Part shown: positions 22,874 through 32,408 of the stretch, piece by piece | Numbering within the stretch: position 1 is the first letter of the stretch | Layout: each line of letters opens with the position of its first letter | Source of the DNA: AP-15 sp035538335 | Lineage (GTDB): Bacteria > Pseudomonadota > Alphaproteobacteria > ATCC43930 > CGMCC-115725 | Assembly (NCBI GenBank): GCA_035538335.1 | Contig: DATLKN010000031.1 | Location: 62,001-126,000, forward strand | Direction of reading: 5' to 3' | Length of the DNA stretch: 64,000 nt | Translations under genes and position numbers: made by a program | The notes under the pieces: model-generated | Database searches by the model: none | Told to the model about the DNA's origin: nothing | The model's input: only the letters and a program-made list of their open reading frames with translations

Positions 22874-25800
22874 GAATTCGACCGCCTACGCCGAATTGCA
22901 GGTCACCTCGAACTTCTCGTTCCTGCGCGGCGCCTCGCATCCGGACGAATTGGTATTGGAGGCGGCGCGCCTCGGCCATTCGGCGATCGCGCTGACCGAC
23001 CGCAACAGCCTTGCCGGCATCGTGCGCGCCCATCGCGCGGCAAAGGAAGCGGGGCTGCGGCTCGTCGTCGGCTGCCGGGTCGATCTTGTGGACGGCGCGA
23101 GCTTTCTCGTCTTCCCGCAGGACCGCGCCGCCTATGGCCGGCTCGCGCGGCTGTTGACGCTCGGACGCCGCCGCGCCGTGAAGGGCGAATGCCGGCTCGA
23201 CTATGCCGATCTCGCGGCGCAGGGCGAGGGGCAGATCCTCGTCCTCCTGCCGCCCGAAGGGGCAGACCGGGCGAGCCTGCTCGCCCATGCCGAGCGCGCT
23301 CGGTGCATGGCCGCCGATTTCCGCGGCCGCGCCTATCTCGCCGCGCAATATCTCTACCGCGGCGACGACCGGCGCCGCCTCGCCCGGCTCGCCGCGCTCG
23401 CCGCGCGCTCGGGGCTGCCGCTCGTCGCGACCAACGACGTTCTTTATCACCGGCCCGAGCGGCGCCCCTTGCAGGATGTCCTCACCTGCATCCGCGAGGG
23501 CTGCACGATCGCAGAGGCCGGCTTTCGCCTCGCCGCCAATGCCGAGCGCCATCTGAAGCCGGCCAATGAAATGGCGCGGCTCTTCCGCGGCCACGAGGAG
23601 GCGGTTGCGCGCAGCCTCGAGATCGTCGGGCGCTGCCGCTTCAACCTCGACGAATTGCGTTACGAATATCCTGAGGAGGTAGTCCCCGCAGGCCGCACCG
23701 CGCAGCAATATCTCGCCGAACTGGTTTGGCGGGGAGCCGAAGAGCGGTTCGCCGACGGACCTGCCCCCTCCCTAACCCTCCCCCGCGAGCGGGGGAGGGA
23801 AGGGTGGGGACCCGCCCCCGGGGGCGGAGAGGGGGATAGTATCCTGCCGAAGGTCCGCGGCCTCATCGCGCACGAACTCGAGCTCATCGAAAAGCTCGGC
23901 TACGCGCGCTATTTCCTGACCGTCCACGACCTCGTGCGCTTCGCCCGCGAGCGCGGCATCCTGTGTCAGGGGCGCGGCTCGGCGGCCAATTCGGTCGTCT
24001 GCTACTGCCTCGGGATCACGGCGGTCGACCCGGCGCGCATCGATGTCCTCTTCGAGCGCTTCATTAGCGCCGCGCGCAACGAACCGCCCGACATCGACGT
24101 CGATTTCGAGCACGAGCGGCGCGAGGAAGTCATTCAATATATCTATCGGAAATACGGCCGCGAGCGCGCTGGCCTCGCCGCCACCGTCATCTGCTACCGC
24201 TCGCGCTCGGCGATCCGCGAGGTCGGCAAGGCTTTGGGGCTGTCGGGCGACGTCGTCGCCGCGCTCGCCCGTATCGTCTGGGGCTGGAGCAGCGATCCCT
24301 TGGCCGATGCGCAGGTGCGCGAGGCGGGGCTCGACCCCACCGACCCCAATCTGCGCCGCGCCCTCGACCTTGCCGCCGAGCTCACCGGCTTTCCGCGCCA
24401 CCTATCGCAGCATGTCGGCGGCTTCGTCATTACCCGCGGGCCCTTGTGCGAATTGGTGCCGATCGAGAACGCGGCGATGCCGGAGCGCACCGTCATCGAA
24501 TGGGACAAGGACGACCTCGACGCGCTGGGGATCCTGAAGATCGACGTGCTCGCGCTCGGCATGCTGACCTGCATCAGCAAGGCCTTTTCGTTGATCCGCG
24601 AGCATTTGGGGCGCGCCCTCGACCTCGCCACGATCCCGGTCGAGGCGCCCGAAGTCTACGACATGCTGTCGCGCGCTGATTCCTTGGGCGTCTTCCAGGT
24701 CGAGAGCCGCGCCCAGATGACGATGCTGCCGCGCCTTCGCCCGCGCGAATTCTACGATCTCGTCATCGAGGTCGCGATCGTGCGGCCCGGGCCGATCCAG
24801 GGCGACATGGTGCACCCCTATCTGCGCCGGAGGAGCGGGCGCGAGCCGGTCAGCTACCCCTCCGAAGAATTGCGGCAGGTGCTCGGCAAGACATTGGGCG
24901 TGCCGCTCTTTCAGGAGCAGGCGATGAAGATCGCGATCGTCGGCGCCGGCTTTGCGCCCGAGGAGGCGGACCGGCTGCGCCGCGCCATGGCGACCTTCAA
25001 GCGCAGCGGCGACATCCACCTTTTCCGCGACAAGTTCGTCGCCGGCATGACGGCGCGCGGCTACGGGCGCGACTTCGCCGAGCGCTGCTTCGGCCAGATC
25101 GAGGGGTTCGGCACCTACGGTTTTCCGGAAAGCCACGCCGCGAGCTTTGCGCTGCTCGTCTACGTCTCGGCCTGGATCAAATGCTTTTACCCCGAGGTCT
25201 TCGCCTGCGCCCTCTTGAACAGCCAGCCGATGGGTTTTTATGCGCCGGCGCAGATCGTCCGCGACGCGCGCGAGCATGGCGTCGAATTGCGCCCCGTCGA
25301 CGTCAATTGCAGCGAGTGGGACTGCACGCTCGAGGCCCCCCACCTCACCCCGACCCTCTCCGACCCCAGAGGCGGAGAGGGAGCGGGTTTCGCCTTGCGC
25401 CTCGGCTTTCGCCAGGTGAAGGGGCTCGCCTTGGCCGATGCCGAGCGCCTCGTCGCCGCGCGCGGCAAGGGCTACGCCGATCCGCGCGAGCTGTGGCGAC
25501 GCAGCGGGCTCGGTTCTGCGGCGCTCGAAAGCCTCGCCGAGGCCGACGCCTTCCGATCGATGGGGCTCGACCGCCGCCACTCGCTCTGGGCCTTGAAGGG
25601 GCTCGACCCCGAGCCGCTGCCGCTGTTCGCCGGCACGGGGACGAAAAAAGCCCCTCACCCTCCCGCTGACGCGGGCCCCTCCCTCTCCCCGCAATGCGGG
25701 GAGAGGGAGGGGGTGAGGGGCGCGGGTGACGACGATCTATCCGCCGCCCTTCTGCCCGAAATGACCCTCGGCGAGCATGTCGTCGAGGATTACGCGAGCC

Positions 25801-26225
25801 TGGGGCTCAGCCTGAAGCGCCACCCGCTCGCCTTTCTGCGCGCCGAACTCGCCCGCGAAGGGCGCGTCACCGCCGCCGACCTCGCCCTCCTGCCGAAAGA
25901 GAGCCGGGTCGGGGTCGCCGGCCTCGTGCTGATACGTCAGCGCCCGGGCAGCGCCAACGGCGTCGTCTTCGTGACGATCGAGGACGAGACCGGGGTTGCC
26001 AACCTGATCGTCTGGCCGCAGACCCTGGAGCGCTTTCGCCGGGCTGTGCTCGGCGCGAGCCTACTCGCCTGCAGCGGCCGATTGCAGCGCGAAGAAAGTG
26101 TCATCCATGTCGTCGCCGAGCGCCTGGAAGATCTGAGCCGGCGCCTCAACACGCTGCGCCATCACGCGCCACAGCCATCGCTCGCAAAGCCGGACCTCGT
26201 CGTCGCGAGCCGTGATTTCCGCTGA
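22869..26225 (+). CDS. dnaE2: Error-prone DNA polymerase III alpha subunit DnaE2 (ImuC)
   Basis: A C-family polymerase of 1118 residues; family norm is about 1080. The PHP domain opens AYAELQVTSNFSFLRGASHP. The polymerase active site has Asp410 and Asp412 in PPDIDVDFEHERREE and a third Asp in LKIDVLALGML. The finger region has GAGFAPEEADRLRRAMATFK and FPESHAASFALLVY. The C-terminal OB fold shows GLVLIRQRPGSANGVVFVTI and EDETGVANLIVW. It performs damage-induced translesion synthesis with ImuA and ImuB. Three in-frame family A repeats add residues about 299-323, 823-841 and 927-952, which fall between conserved blocks. Translation starts in a family B repeat; an in-frame TTG at 22827 is the only alternative. 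Confidence 0.93.
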   Translation: MTNSTAYAELQVTSNFSFLRGASHPDELVLEAARLGHSAIALTDRNSLAGIVRAHRAAKEAGLRLVVGCRVDLVDGASFLVFPQDRAAYGRLARLLTLGRRRAVKGECRLDYADLAAQGEGQILVLLPPEGADRASLLAHAERARCMAADFRGRAYLAAQYLYRGDDRRRLARLAALAARSGLPLVATNDVLYHRPERRPLQDVLTCIREGCTIAEAGFRLAANAERHLKPANEMARLFRGHEEAVARSLEIVGRCRFNLDELRYEYPEEVVPAGRTAQQYLAELVWRGAEERFADGPAPSLTLPRERGREGWGPAPGGGEGDSILPKVRGLIAHELELIEKLGYARYFLTVHDLVRFARERGILCQGRGSAANSVVCYCLGITAVDPARIDVLFERFISAARNEPPDIDVDFEHERREEVIQYIYRKYGRERAGLAATVICYRSRSAIREVGKALGLSGDVVAALARIVWGWSSDPLADAQVREAGLDPTDPNLRRALDLAAELTGFPRHLSQHVGGFVITRGPLCELVPIENAAMPERTVIEWDKDDLDALGILKIDVLALGMLTCISKAFSLIREHLGRALDLATIPVEAPEVYDMLSRADSLGVFQVESRAQMTMLPRLRPREFYDLVIEVAIVRPGPIQGDMVHPYLRRRSGREPVSYPSEELRQVLGKTLGVPLFQEQAMKIAIVGAGFAPEEADRLRRAMATFKRSGDIHLFRDKFVAGMTARGYGRDFAERCFGQIEGFGTYGFPESHAASFALLVYVSAWIKCFYPEVFACALLNSQPMGFYAPAQIVRDAREHGVELRPVDVNCSEWDCTLEAPHLTPTLSDPRGGEGAGFALRLGFRQVKGLALADAERLVAARGKGYADPRELWRRSGLGSAALESLAEADAFRSMGLDRRHSLWALKGLDPEPLPLFAGTGTKKAPHPPADAGPSLSPQCGEREGVRGAGDDDLSAALLPEMTLGEHVVEDYASLGLSLKRHPLAFLRAELAREGRVTAADLALLPKESRVGVAGLVLIRQRPGSANGVVFVTIEDETGVANLIVWPQTLERFRRAVLGASLLACSGRLQREESVIHVVAERLEDLSRRLNTLRHHAPQPSLAKPDLVVASRDFR
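23764..23836. repeat. Palindromic repeat, family A, first copy inside dnaE2
   Basis: Core CTAACCCTCCCCCGCGAGCG pairs with GGGGGAGGGAAGGGTGGGG. The encoded stretch SLTLPRERGREGWGPAPGGG separates DnaE2's 'EERFADG' from 'ILPKVRGLIAHELELI', which are adjacent in ordinary homologues. The reading frame is kept. Confidence 0.85.
25336..25389. repeat. Palindromic repeat, family A, second copy inside dnaE2
   Basis: A shorter, more degenerate copy: CACCTCACCCCGACCCTCTC followed by GGCGGAGAGGGAGCGGG. It encodes APHLTPTLSDPRGGEGAG between 'WDCTLE' and 'FALRLGFRQVKGL'. Divergence of the stem suggests it is older than the other copies. Confidence 0.8.
25649..25722. repeat. Palindromic repeat, family A, third copy inside dnaE2
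   Basis: CCCCTCACCCTCCCGCTGAC then CTCCCTCTCCCCGCAATGCG and GGGAGAGGGAGGGGGTGAGG form nested hairpins. It encodes APHPPADAGPSLSPQCGERE between 'LPLFAGTG' and 'LLPEMTLGEHVVEDY', a known variable linker of DnaE2. Nearly perfect stems point to a recent insertion. Confidence 0.85.
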
Positions 26226-26246
26226 CCCGCCCCCATTTCTCAAGGC

Positions 26247-29200
26247 ATGGACCTCGTCTTCACCCGCCCGCCGCCGCCGGCGAGCGATCTGCGCCGGAGG
26301 ATCAGCGCCGCCTACCGGCTCGACGCGAGCGAAGCGGCGGCCGAGATCCTCGCAGCCGCCGACATCGCGCCCGAGAGCCGCGCGCGCATTGCCGAGGAGG
26401 CGAGCCGCCTCGTCGCCGCGGTGCGCAAGGAGCGCCAGGGCAAGGGCGGCATCGACGCGTTCCTCAATGAATACGCGCTGTCGACGCGCGAAGGGGTGGC
26501 GCTGCTCTGCCTCGCCGAGGCGCTCCTTCGCATCCCCGACAGCGAGACCGTCGACCGGCTGATCCGCGACAAGATCGCCGGCGCCGATTGGCAGCGCCAT
26601 CTCGGGCATTCGGAATCTCTGTTCGTCAACGCCTCGACTTGGGCCTTGATGCTGACCGGCGAATTGTTGCGCGAGGACGGGGCGGCGCCCGACTGGCGCA
26701 CCGTGCTGCACCGCCTCGCCGCGCGCTCGGGCGAGCCGGTGCTGCGCCAGGCGGTGATGGCGGCGATGCGCGTCCTCTCGCGGCAGTTCGTCATCGGCCG
26801 GACGATCGGGGAAGCGCTCGAGCGTGCCGGCGACGCCGAGCGGACGGGCGCGCGTCATTCCTACGACATGCTGGGCGAGGCCGCCCACACGGCTGCCGAC
26901 GCGGCGCGCTACGCCGCCGCCTACGCGCAGGCGATCGCCGCGATCGGCGCGGCCGCCGGGGACTGCCCAGTCGAAGAGGCGCCCGGCATCTCGGTCAAAT
27001 TGTCGGCCTTGCATCCGCGCTACGAGCCCGCCCAGCGCGAGCGCGTCGTCGCCGAGCTGACGCCGCGGCTGTTCGATCTGGCGGCCGGCGCCCGCGCCCA
27101 CGCAATCGGCTTCACGATCGATGCCGAGGAGGCCGACCGTCTCGACCTCTCGCTCGATCTCCTCGAAAGCTTGGCGCTCGCTCCCGAGCTTGCCGGCTGG
27201 GACGGGCTCGGCCTCGCCGTGCAAGCCTATCAGAAACGCGCCTTGGCGCTCATCGACTGGCTCGCCGATCTCGCCCGCCGCGGCCGCCGGCGGCTGATGG
27301 TGCGCCTCGTCAAGGGCGCCTATTGGGACACCGAAGTGAAGCGTGCCCAGGAACGCGGGCTCGACGGCTACCCGGTCTATACGCGGAAAGCGGCGACCGA
27401 CGTCTCCTACCTCGCCTGCACGAAGCGCCTCTTCGCCGAGGGTGCCGTCTTCTATCCGCAATTCGCGACCCACAACGCGCACACCCTCGCCGCCGTTCGA
27501 GAGCTGGCCGGCGCGCGCCGCGACTGGGAGTTCCAGCGCCTCTTCGGCATGGGCGAGGCGCTCTACGAGGCCGCGCCTGTTTGGCCGTGCCGCATCTATG
27601 CGCCGGTCGGCGAGCACCGCGATCTGGTTCCCTATCTCGTCCGCCGGCTGCTCGAAAACGGTGCCAACTCCTCCTTCGTCAACCGCATCGTCGACGACAA
27701 GGAGCCGATCGAAAAGATCGTTGCCGATCCCATCGAGGGACTGGTCCGGCTCGCCGACAAGCCTCACCCGAAGATCCCGCTGCCGCGCGAGGTTTACGGT
27801 GCCGCGCGGTGCAACTCGGCGGGCCTCGATCTGACCGACCTGCCGGCGTTATCCAATTTGCGCGACGGGCTCGCCGAGGCGCTCGCCCGGCCGCACCGGG
27901 CGGCGCCGATCGTCGCCGGCCGGGAGCGGGCGGGCGCAGGCGCGCCGGTGCTCGATCCGAGCGACCGGCGGCGCATCGTCGGCAGCGTCATCCAGGCCTC
28001 GCCCGAGGACATCGAGCGGGCGCTCGACACGGCATCGGGCAATGCCCGCAGCTGGGAAGCGGTGCCCGCGGACGAGCGGGCCCGGCTTCTCGAACGCGCC
28101 GCCGAGCTGTACGAAGAAAAGCGGGCGGCGCTGATGGCGCTCGTCATCCGCGAGGGCGGCCGCACGATCCCGGCGGCCTTGAGCGAGGTGCGCGAGGCGG
28201 TCGACGGGCTGCGCTACTACGCCCGTCGGGCGCGCGTCGATTTCGCCCATCCCGAGCCGCTGCCCGGCCCGACCGGCGAGAGGAACGAGCTGTCGCTGCA
28301 CGGGCGCGGCGTGTTTTTGTGCATCTCGCCATGGAATTTTCCGCTGGCGATCTTCACCGGCCAGATCGCCGCCGCGCTGGCCGCCGGCAATGCGGTTCTC
28401 GCCAAGCCCGCCGAGGAGACCCCGCTGATCGCCGCCGCCGCAATCCGGCTGCTGCACCGCGCCGGTATTCCGGTCGAGGTGCTGCACTTGCTGCCGGGCA
28501 CGGGCGAGGAGGTCGGGGCCCCGCTCGTCGCCGATCCGCGGGTCGCCGGCGTCGCCTTCACCGGATCGACCGAGACGGGCCGGGCGATCAATCTCGCGCT
28601 GGCGCGCAGGCCCGGCCCGATCGTGCCGCTGATCGCCGAGACCGGCGGGCAGAATGCCATGATCGTCGATTCCTCGGCGCTGCCCGAGCAGGTCGTCGCC
28701 GATGTGCTCGCTTCCGCCTTCGACAGCGCCGGGCAGCGCTGCTCGGCGCTGCGCCTGCTGTTTCTGCAGGACAATGTCGCGGACCCCGTCCTCGACATGC
28801 TGACGGGCGCCATGGCCGAACTCGCGATCGGCGATCCGGCGCTGCTCGCCACGGATGTCGGGCCGGTCATCAACGAGGAGGCGCGCGAGAAACTCGCCCG
28901 CCACGCCGAACGGATGCGTCGCGAAGGCCGCCTCCTCTACGAATGCCCGCTGCCGACACGCACCGAACACGGTAGCTTCTTCGCGCCGCGCCTCTTCGCG
29001 ATCGACGGGCCGGGGCAGCTCGACGGCGAAGTCTTCGGGCCGATCCTGCACGTCATGCGCTGGCGAGCCGACCGGCTCAATCGTGCGCTCGACGCGATAG
29101 CGGCGACCGGATACGCGCTGACCCTCGGCATCCACAGCCGGCTCGACGCGACGCAGCGCCACATCCTCGCCCGCCTCGGCGTCGGCAACACCTATGTCAA

Positions 29201-29384
29201 CCGCAACATGATCGGCGCCGTCGTCGGCGTGCAGCCGTTTGGCGGCGAGCGCCTGTCGGGCACCGGGCCGAAGGCCGGCGGCCCGCACTATCTGCATCGA
29301 TTCGCAACCGAACGCACGCTGTCGGTCGATACGACGGCAGCCGGCGGCAATGCCGCGCTGCTGTCGCTCGGGGAGGAGTGCTGA
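26247..29384 (+). CDS. putA: PutA, proline dehydrogenase / glutamate semialdehyde dehydrogenase
   Basis: A 1045-residue bifunctional enzyme that oxidises proline to glutamate with FAD then NAD. The proline dehydrogenase barrel (about 130-480) shows EEAPGISVKLSALHPRYEPA, RLVKGAYWDTEVKRAQERGL and YAPVGEHRDLVPYLVRRLLE. The aldehyde dehydrogenase half (about 520-1030) has ISPWNFPLAIFTGQIAAALA, AFTGSTETG, catalytic Glu in IAETGGQN and catalytic Cys in GQRCSALR. There is no N-terminal ribbon-helix-helix domain, so this short PutA does not repress itself. It starts 21 bases after dnaE2 and may share its transcript, an unusual pairing. Confidence 0.95.
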   Translation: MDLVFTRPPPPASDLRRRISAAYRLDASEAAAEILAAADIAPESRARIAEEASRLVAAVRKERQGKGGIDAFLNEYALSTREGVALLCLAEALLRIPDSETVDRLIRDKIAGADWQRHLGHSESLFVNASTWALMLTGELLREDGAAPDWRTVLHRLAARSGEPVLRQAVMAAMRVLSRQFVIGRTIGEALERAGDAERTGARHSYDMLGEAAHTAADAARYAAAYAQAIAAIGAAAGDCPVEEAPGISVKLSALHPRYEPAQRERVVAELTPRLFDLAAGARAHAIGFTIDAEEADRLDLSLDLLESLALAPELAGWDGLGLAVQAYQKRALALIDWLADLARRGRRRLMVRLVKGAYWDTEVKRAQERGLDGYPVYTRKAATDVSYLACTKRLFAEGAVFYPQFATHNAHTLAAVRELAGARRDWEFQRLFGMGEALYEAAPVWPCRIYAPVGEHRDLVPYLVRRLLENGANSSFVNRIVDDKEPIEKIVADPIEGLVRLADKPHPKIPLPREVYGAARCNSAGLDLTDLPALSNLRDGLAEALARPHRAAPIVAGRERAGAGAPVLDPSDRRRIVGSVIQASPEDIERALDTASGNARSWEAVPADERARLLERAAELYEEKRAALMALVIREGGRTIPAALSEVREAVDGLRYYARRARVDFAHPEPLPGPTGERNELSLHGRGVFLCISPWNFPLAIFTGQIAAALAAGNAVLAKPAEETPLIAAAAIRLLHRAGIPVEVLHLLPGTGEEVGAPLVADPRVAGVAFTGSTETGRAINLALARRPGPIVPLIAETGGQNAMIVDSSALPEQVVADVLASAFDSAGQRCSALRLLFLQDNVADPVLDMLTGAMAELAIGDPALLATDVGPVINEEAREKLARHAERMRREGRLLYECPLPTRTEHGSFFAPRLFAIDGPGQLDGEVFGPILHVMRWRADRLNRALDAIAATGYALTLGIHSRLDATQRHILARLGVGNTYVNRNMIGAVVGVQPFGGERLSGTGPKAGGPHYLHRFATERTLSVDTTAAGGNAALLSLGEEC

Positions 29385-29736
29385 AGCTTTTCACCGGACG
29401 TTGAATTGGCCGTGACCGGCCGAGACGTGTTCCGCTCGGACGGTGGGCGAACGCTCCACCGCTGCGCACGGTTCCACAGGCGACGCGCAGAACCTTGCGA
29501 ATGCTCATTCATTCCGCTGGTGTTGCGCAAAAGACGCGGCACAATGGCCGGAAATTTCCCGACTTGGCTGAGGTTGTTGCAGAAATGTCGCGCCCCTCCG
29601 CGATGTACGCGATTTCCCCGACAAGCGGCCTCGTTGCAGCAAAAAGCGGTTGCCATCGGAACGGTCGATGGTAAAGATCACGCAACGATGGCGGTCGGAC
29701 CATCGTGTGACGCGTATTTGCGGCCGGAGGTAAGGG
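29385..29736. other. 352-base non-coding stretch between putA and the OmpA-like gene
   Basis: No gene, RNA or repeat of the families seen elsewhere was recognised. A GGCCG-TGAC-CGGCC inverted repeat near 29408-29421 lacks a T-tract, so a terminator is not claimed. The right end must hold the promoter of the OmpA-like gene; the ribosome site GGAGG is at 29726-29730. Confidence 0.5.
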
Positions 29737-30837
29737 ATGAATAATCGCTATTTGCTAGGCGCCGGCGTCGCGCTCGCCCTAGCAGTGGGGGGCGCCCAAG
29801 CGCAGGCGCAGTGGTTCGCGGGCCCGAGCGCCTTCTACTTCGGCGGCGAGGGTGGCTGGACCAGCCTCGACAACCAGAGCAACAGTTTTGGGGGCAACGC
29901 GGCCAAGGGCGCGCCGGCCTTCAGCGGCACCGAGTCGTTCAACAGCGGCTATAATGTCGGCGCCCGCGCCGGCTACATGATGGGCCCGCTGCGCCTCGAG
30001 GAGGAATTCAGCTACCGCAACAACCCGATCAGCGGCCTGTCGGCTCCCGTCGCGATCGTCGGTCCCGGGAAGTTCGGCGGCAACCGGACCTCCTACGCGA
30101 TCATGACGAACGCCATCTACGACTTCAACTTCGGCTGGCCGATCTCGCCGCATCTCGGCGTCGGCATCGGCGCAGTTGACGTCCACGAAGGGTTGAACCA
30201 GGCCGGCATCGGCAATGTCGTCGGCTCGGATTCGTGGCAGTTCGGCTATCAGGCGATCGCTGGCATCCGATACTTCTTCACGCCGATCTTCGCCCTCGAC
30301 GTCGACTTCCGCTACCTCGCGACGACCGATCCGAGCTACACGCTGAACCCCACCAACAAGGCGCTCGGCGGCTATGCCGGAACGTCGATGAAGTCGGGCT
30401 ACAGCTCGGAGAATGTCGTCGCCAGCTTGACGATCCTGTTCGGCCCGCCGCCGCCGCCGCCGGTCGCCCCGGCCGCCGCTCCGGCGCCGCCGCCGCCGCC
30501 GCCGCAACAGGTCTATCTCGTGTTCTTCGACTGGGACAAGTACACGATCACCCGCGACGGCATGCAGATCGTCCGCAAGGCCGCGGCATCGTGGAAGTCC
30601 GGCGCTCCGGTGCAGATCCACGTGACCGGCTACACCGACACCTCCGGCTCGCCGGGCTACAACCAGCGGCTGTCGGAACGGCGTGCGAACGCAGTCGCCA
30701 ACGCGCTCGTCCGGCTCGGCGTGCCGCGCAGCGAGATGGCGATCCTCGGACGCGGCGAGAACGACCTGCGCGTACCGACCCCGCCGGGCGTGCGCGAGCC
30801 GCAGAACCGGCGTGTCGAGATAATCTGGACGCGGTAA
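29737..30837 (+). CDS. OmpA-family outer membrane protein
   Basis: A 366-residue OmpA-like porin. Its signal peptide is MNNRYLLGAGVALALAVGGA with cleavage near AQA-QAQ. An eight-strand barrel follows (about 27-235: GGEGGWTSLDNQ, YNVGARAGYMMGPLRLEEEF and others). A Pro/Ala linker (FGPPPPPPVAPAAAP) leads to the C-terminal OmpA domain that binds peptidoglycan: FDWDKYTITRDGMQIVRKAA, VTGYTDTSGSPGYNQRLSER and NRRVEIIWTR. The barrel sits in the outer membrane and the C-terminal domain in the periplasm. The GGAGG site six bases before the ATG is strong. A hairpin terminator follows 36 bases after the stop. Confidence 0.93.
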   Translation: MNNRYLLGAGVALALAVGGAQAQAQWFAGPSAFYFGGEGGWTSLDNQSNSFGGNAAKGAPAFSGTESFNSGYNVGARAGYMMGPLRLEEEFSYRNNPISGLSAPVAIVGPGKFGGNRTSYAIMTNAIYDFNFGWPISPHLGVGIGAVDVHEGLNQAGIGNVVGSDSWQFGYQAIAGIRYFFTPIFALDVDFRYLATTDPSYTLNPTNKALGGYAGTSMKSGYSSENVVASLTILFGPPPPPPVAPAAAPAPPPPPPQQVYLVFFDWDKYTITRDGMQIVRKAAASWKSGAPVQIHVTGYTDTSGSPGYNQRLSERRANAVANALVRLGVPRSEMAILGRGENDLRVPTPPGVREPQNRRVEIIWTR

Positions 30838-30873
30838 CGCGCTCCGCGACCCGGGACCTCCCGGGGAACCTTG

Positions 30874-30905
30874 AAACCGCCGCGGCTTGCCGCGGCGGTT
30901 TTCTT
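30874..30905 (+). terminator. Rho-independent terminator after the OmpA-like gene
   Basis: AAACCGCCGCGG and CCGCGGCGGTTT form a perfect 12-base stem with a CTTG loop, followed by TCTT. The 12-pair GC-rich stem ending in T residues is a textbook intrinsic terminator. Confidence 0.9.
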
Positions 30906-30985
30906 ATGCGCCGACGGCGTGCGTGCTTCCGCCCGAAGGGCGAGGTCCCTAGGATAGGCCGAGACCCGATCATCGAGGTTCGACG

Positions 30986-32233
30986 ATGCCCCGCAATTCC
31001 CGAGAACCGCTGTCGCGCTTCAAGGTGCTTGACCTGACACGGGTGCGCGCCGGCCCGACGGCTGTGCGCCAGCTCGCCGATTGGGGTGCGCAAGTGATCA
31101 AGATCGAGAGCCCGCCGCAGCCCGGGGCCGGCGAAGGGCTCGGCGGGCCGCGCCACGGTCCCGATTTTCAGAACCTGCACCGCAACAAGCGCAGCCTGAC
31201 GCTCGATCTGAAACAGCCGGAGGGGATCGAGATCTTTCGCCGGTTGGTGCGCGAGGCCGACGTCGTCGTCGAGAACTACCGCCCCAATGTGAAGGAGCGG
31301 CTCGGCATCGACTATGCGAGCCTTAAAGCCCTCAATCCCCGCCTCGTCTACGCCAGCATCTCGGGCTTCGGTCAGAGCGGGCCTTACCGTGACCGCCCCG
31401 GCTTTGACCAGATCGCCCAGGGGATGGGCGGGCTCATGTCGGTGACCGGCCTACCAGGGCAGGGACCGGTGCGGGCCGGCATACCGATCGCCGATTTGTC
31501 GGCCGGGCTCTATTGCGCGCTTGGCATCATGATCGCGCTGCTCGAGCGCGAGGTGTCGGGCGAAGGGCAGTGGGTGGAAACCTCGCTGCTCGCCGCCCAG
31601 ATCGCGATGCTCGATTTTCAGGCGGCGCGCTGGCTCGTCGCCAAGGAAGTGCCGGGGCAAGCCGGCAACGATCATCCGACGAGCATCCCGACCGGCGTCT
31701 TCCGCACCCGCGACGGTTACATCAACATCGCCTCGGCGGGCGATGACATCTATCGGCGGCTGTGCGACGCGCTGGAGGCGCCGGCGCTCGCCATCCATCC
31801 GGATTACGCGACTGCCAAACTGCGCTCGCAGAATCGCAAGGCGCTCAACGCCGCGATCGAGGCGGTGACCCTGCGCCGCGACGGCGCCGAATGGGTCGAA
31901 CGCCTCAACGACAAAGGCGTCCCGTGCGGGCCGATCTACACGATCGATCAGGTGTTTGCCGACCCGCAGGTCCGCCACCTCGGAATCGCCCAGCCGGTCG
32001 AGCACCCCATGCTCGGCCGAATCGAGCTGGTCGGCCAGCCGGTCGGGCTCAGCCGCACGCCCTCGCGGCTGAACACCGCGAGCCCCGAGCCCGGCGAGCA
32101 CAGCGAGGCGGTGCTGCGTGAGCTTGGCTACCGCGACGACGAGATCGCGGGACTGCGCGCGAAGGGGGTCGTGGATTGCGGTTTCTCGCGCGAACGCTTC
32201 ACGGAGCCCGGCGCAAGCTACCCAAGCGCTTGA
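30986..32233 (+). CDS. CaiB/BaiF (class III) CoA transferase
   Basis: A 415-residue family III CoA transferase. It has FKVLDLTRVRAGPTAVRQLA, DWGAQVIKIE, NKRSLTLDLKQPEG, VVVENYRPNV, and the catalytic Asp170 in GIPIADLSAGLYCALG. GVPCGPIYTIDQVFADPQV closes the family pattern. It moves CoA between carboxylic acids, e.g. in catabolism of branched or aromatic acids; the substrate cannot be read. The last residues (about 385-415) form a non-conserved tail. No other pathway gene is next to it. Confidence 0.9.
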   Translation: MPRNSREPLSRFKVLDLTRVRAGPTAVRQLADWGAQVIKIESPPQPGAGEGLGGPRHGPDFQNLHRNKRSLTLDLKQPEGIEIFRRLVREADVVVENYRPNVKERLGIDYASLKALNPRLVYASISGFGQSGPYRDRPGFDQIAQGMGGLMSVTGLPGQGPVRAGIPIADLSAGLYCALGIMIALLEREVSGEGQWVETSLLAAQIAMLDFQAARWLVAKEVPGQAGNDHPTSIPTGVFRTRDGYINIASAGDDIYRRLCDALEAPALAIHPDYATAKLRSQNRKALNAAIEAVTLRRDGAEWVERLNDKGVPCGPIYTIDQVFADPQVRHLGIAQPVEHPMLGRIELVGQPVGLSRTPSRLNTASPEPGEHSEAVLRELGYRDDEIAGLRAKGVVDCGFSRERFTEPGASYPSA

Positions 32234-32408
32234 TGTAAGGGCATCTCGGTCCTATTATCCCGCTCCGCCGGGTGGAATATGCGGCGCCCGCCGTTGCGTG
32301 TTCCGAGGAACGAAAATGGCACCTGCGTTGTTGTCGTTCGGCCCGGAGGGCAGAGAAGCATCCGTCACCAAATTGGCCAATCCGGAACTGCGACAGAGGA
32401 TTACAGGC

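Noticed and set aside
24402..25694. A 430-codon minus-strand frame opposite dnaE2
   Set aside because: Antisense shadow; the plus strand carries the DnaE2 polymerase motifs through the whole stretch.
27849..29297. A 482-codon minus-strand frame opposite putA
   Set aside because: Antisense shadow; the plus strand carries the aldehyde dehydrogenase motifs.
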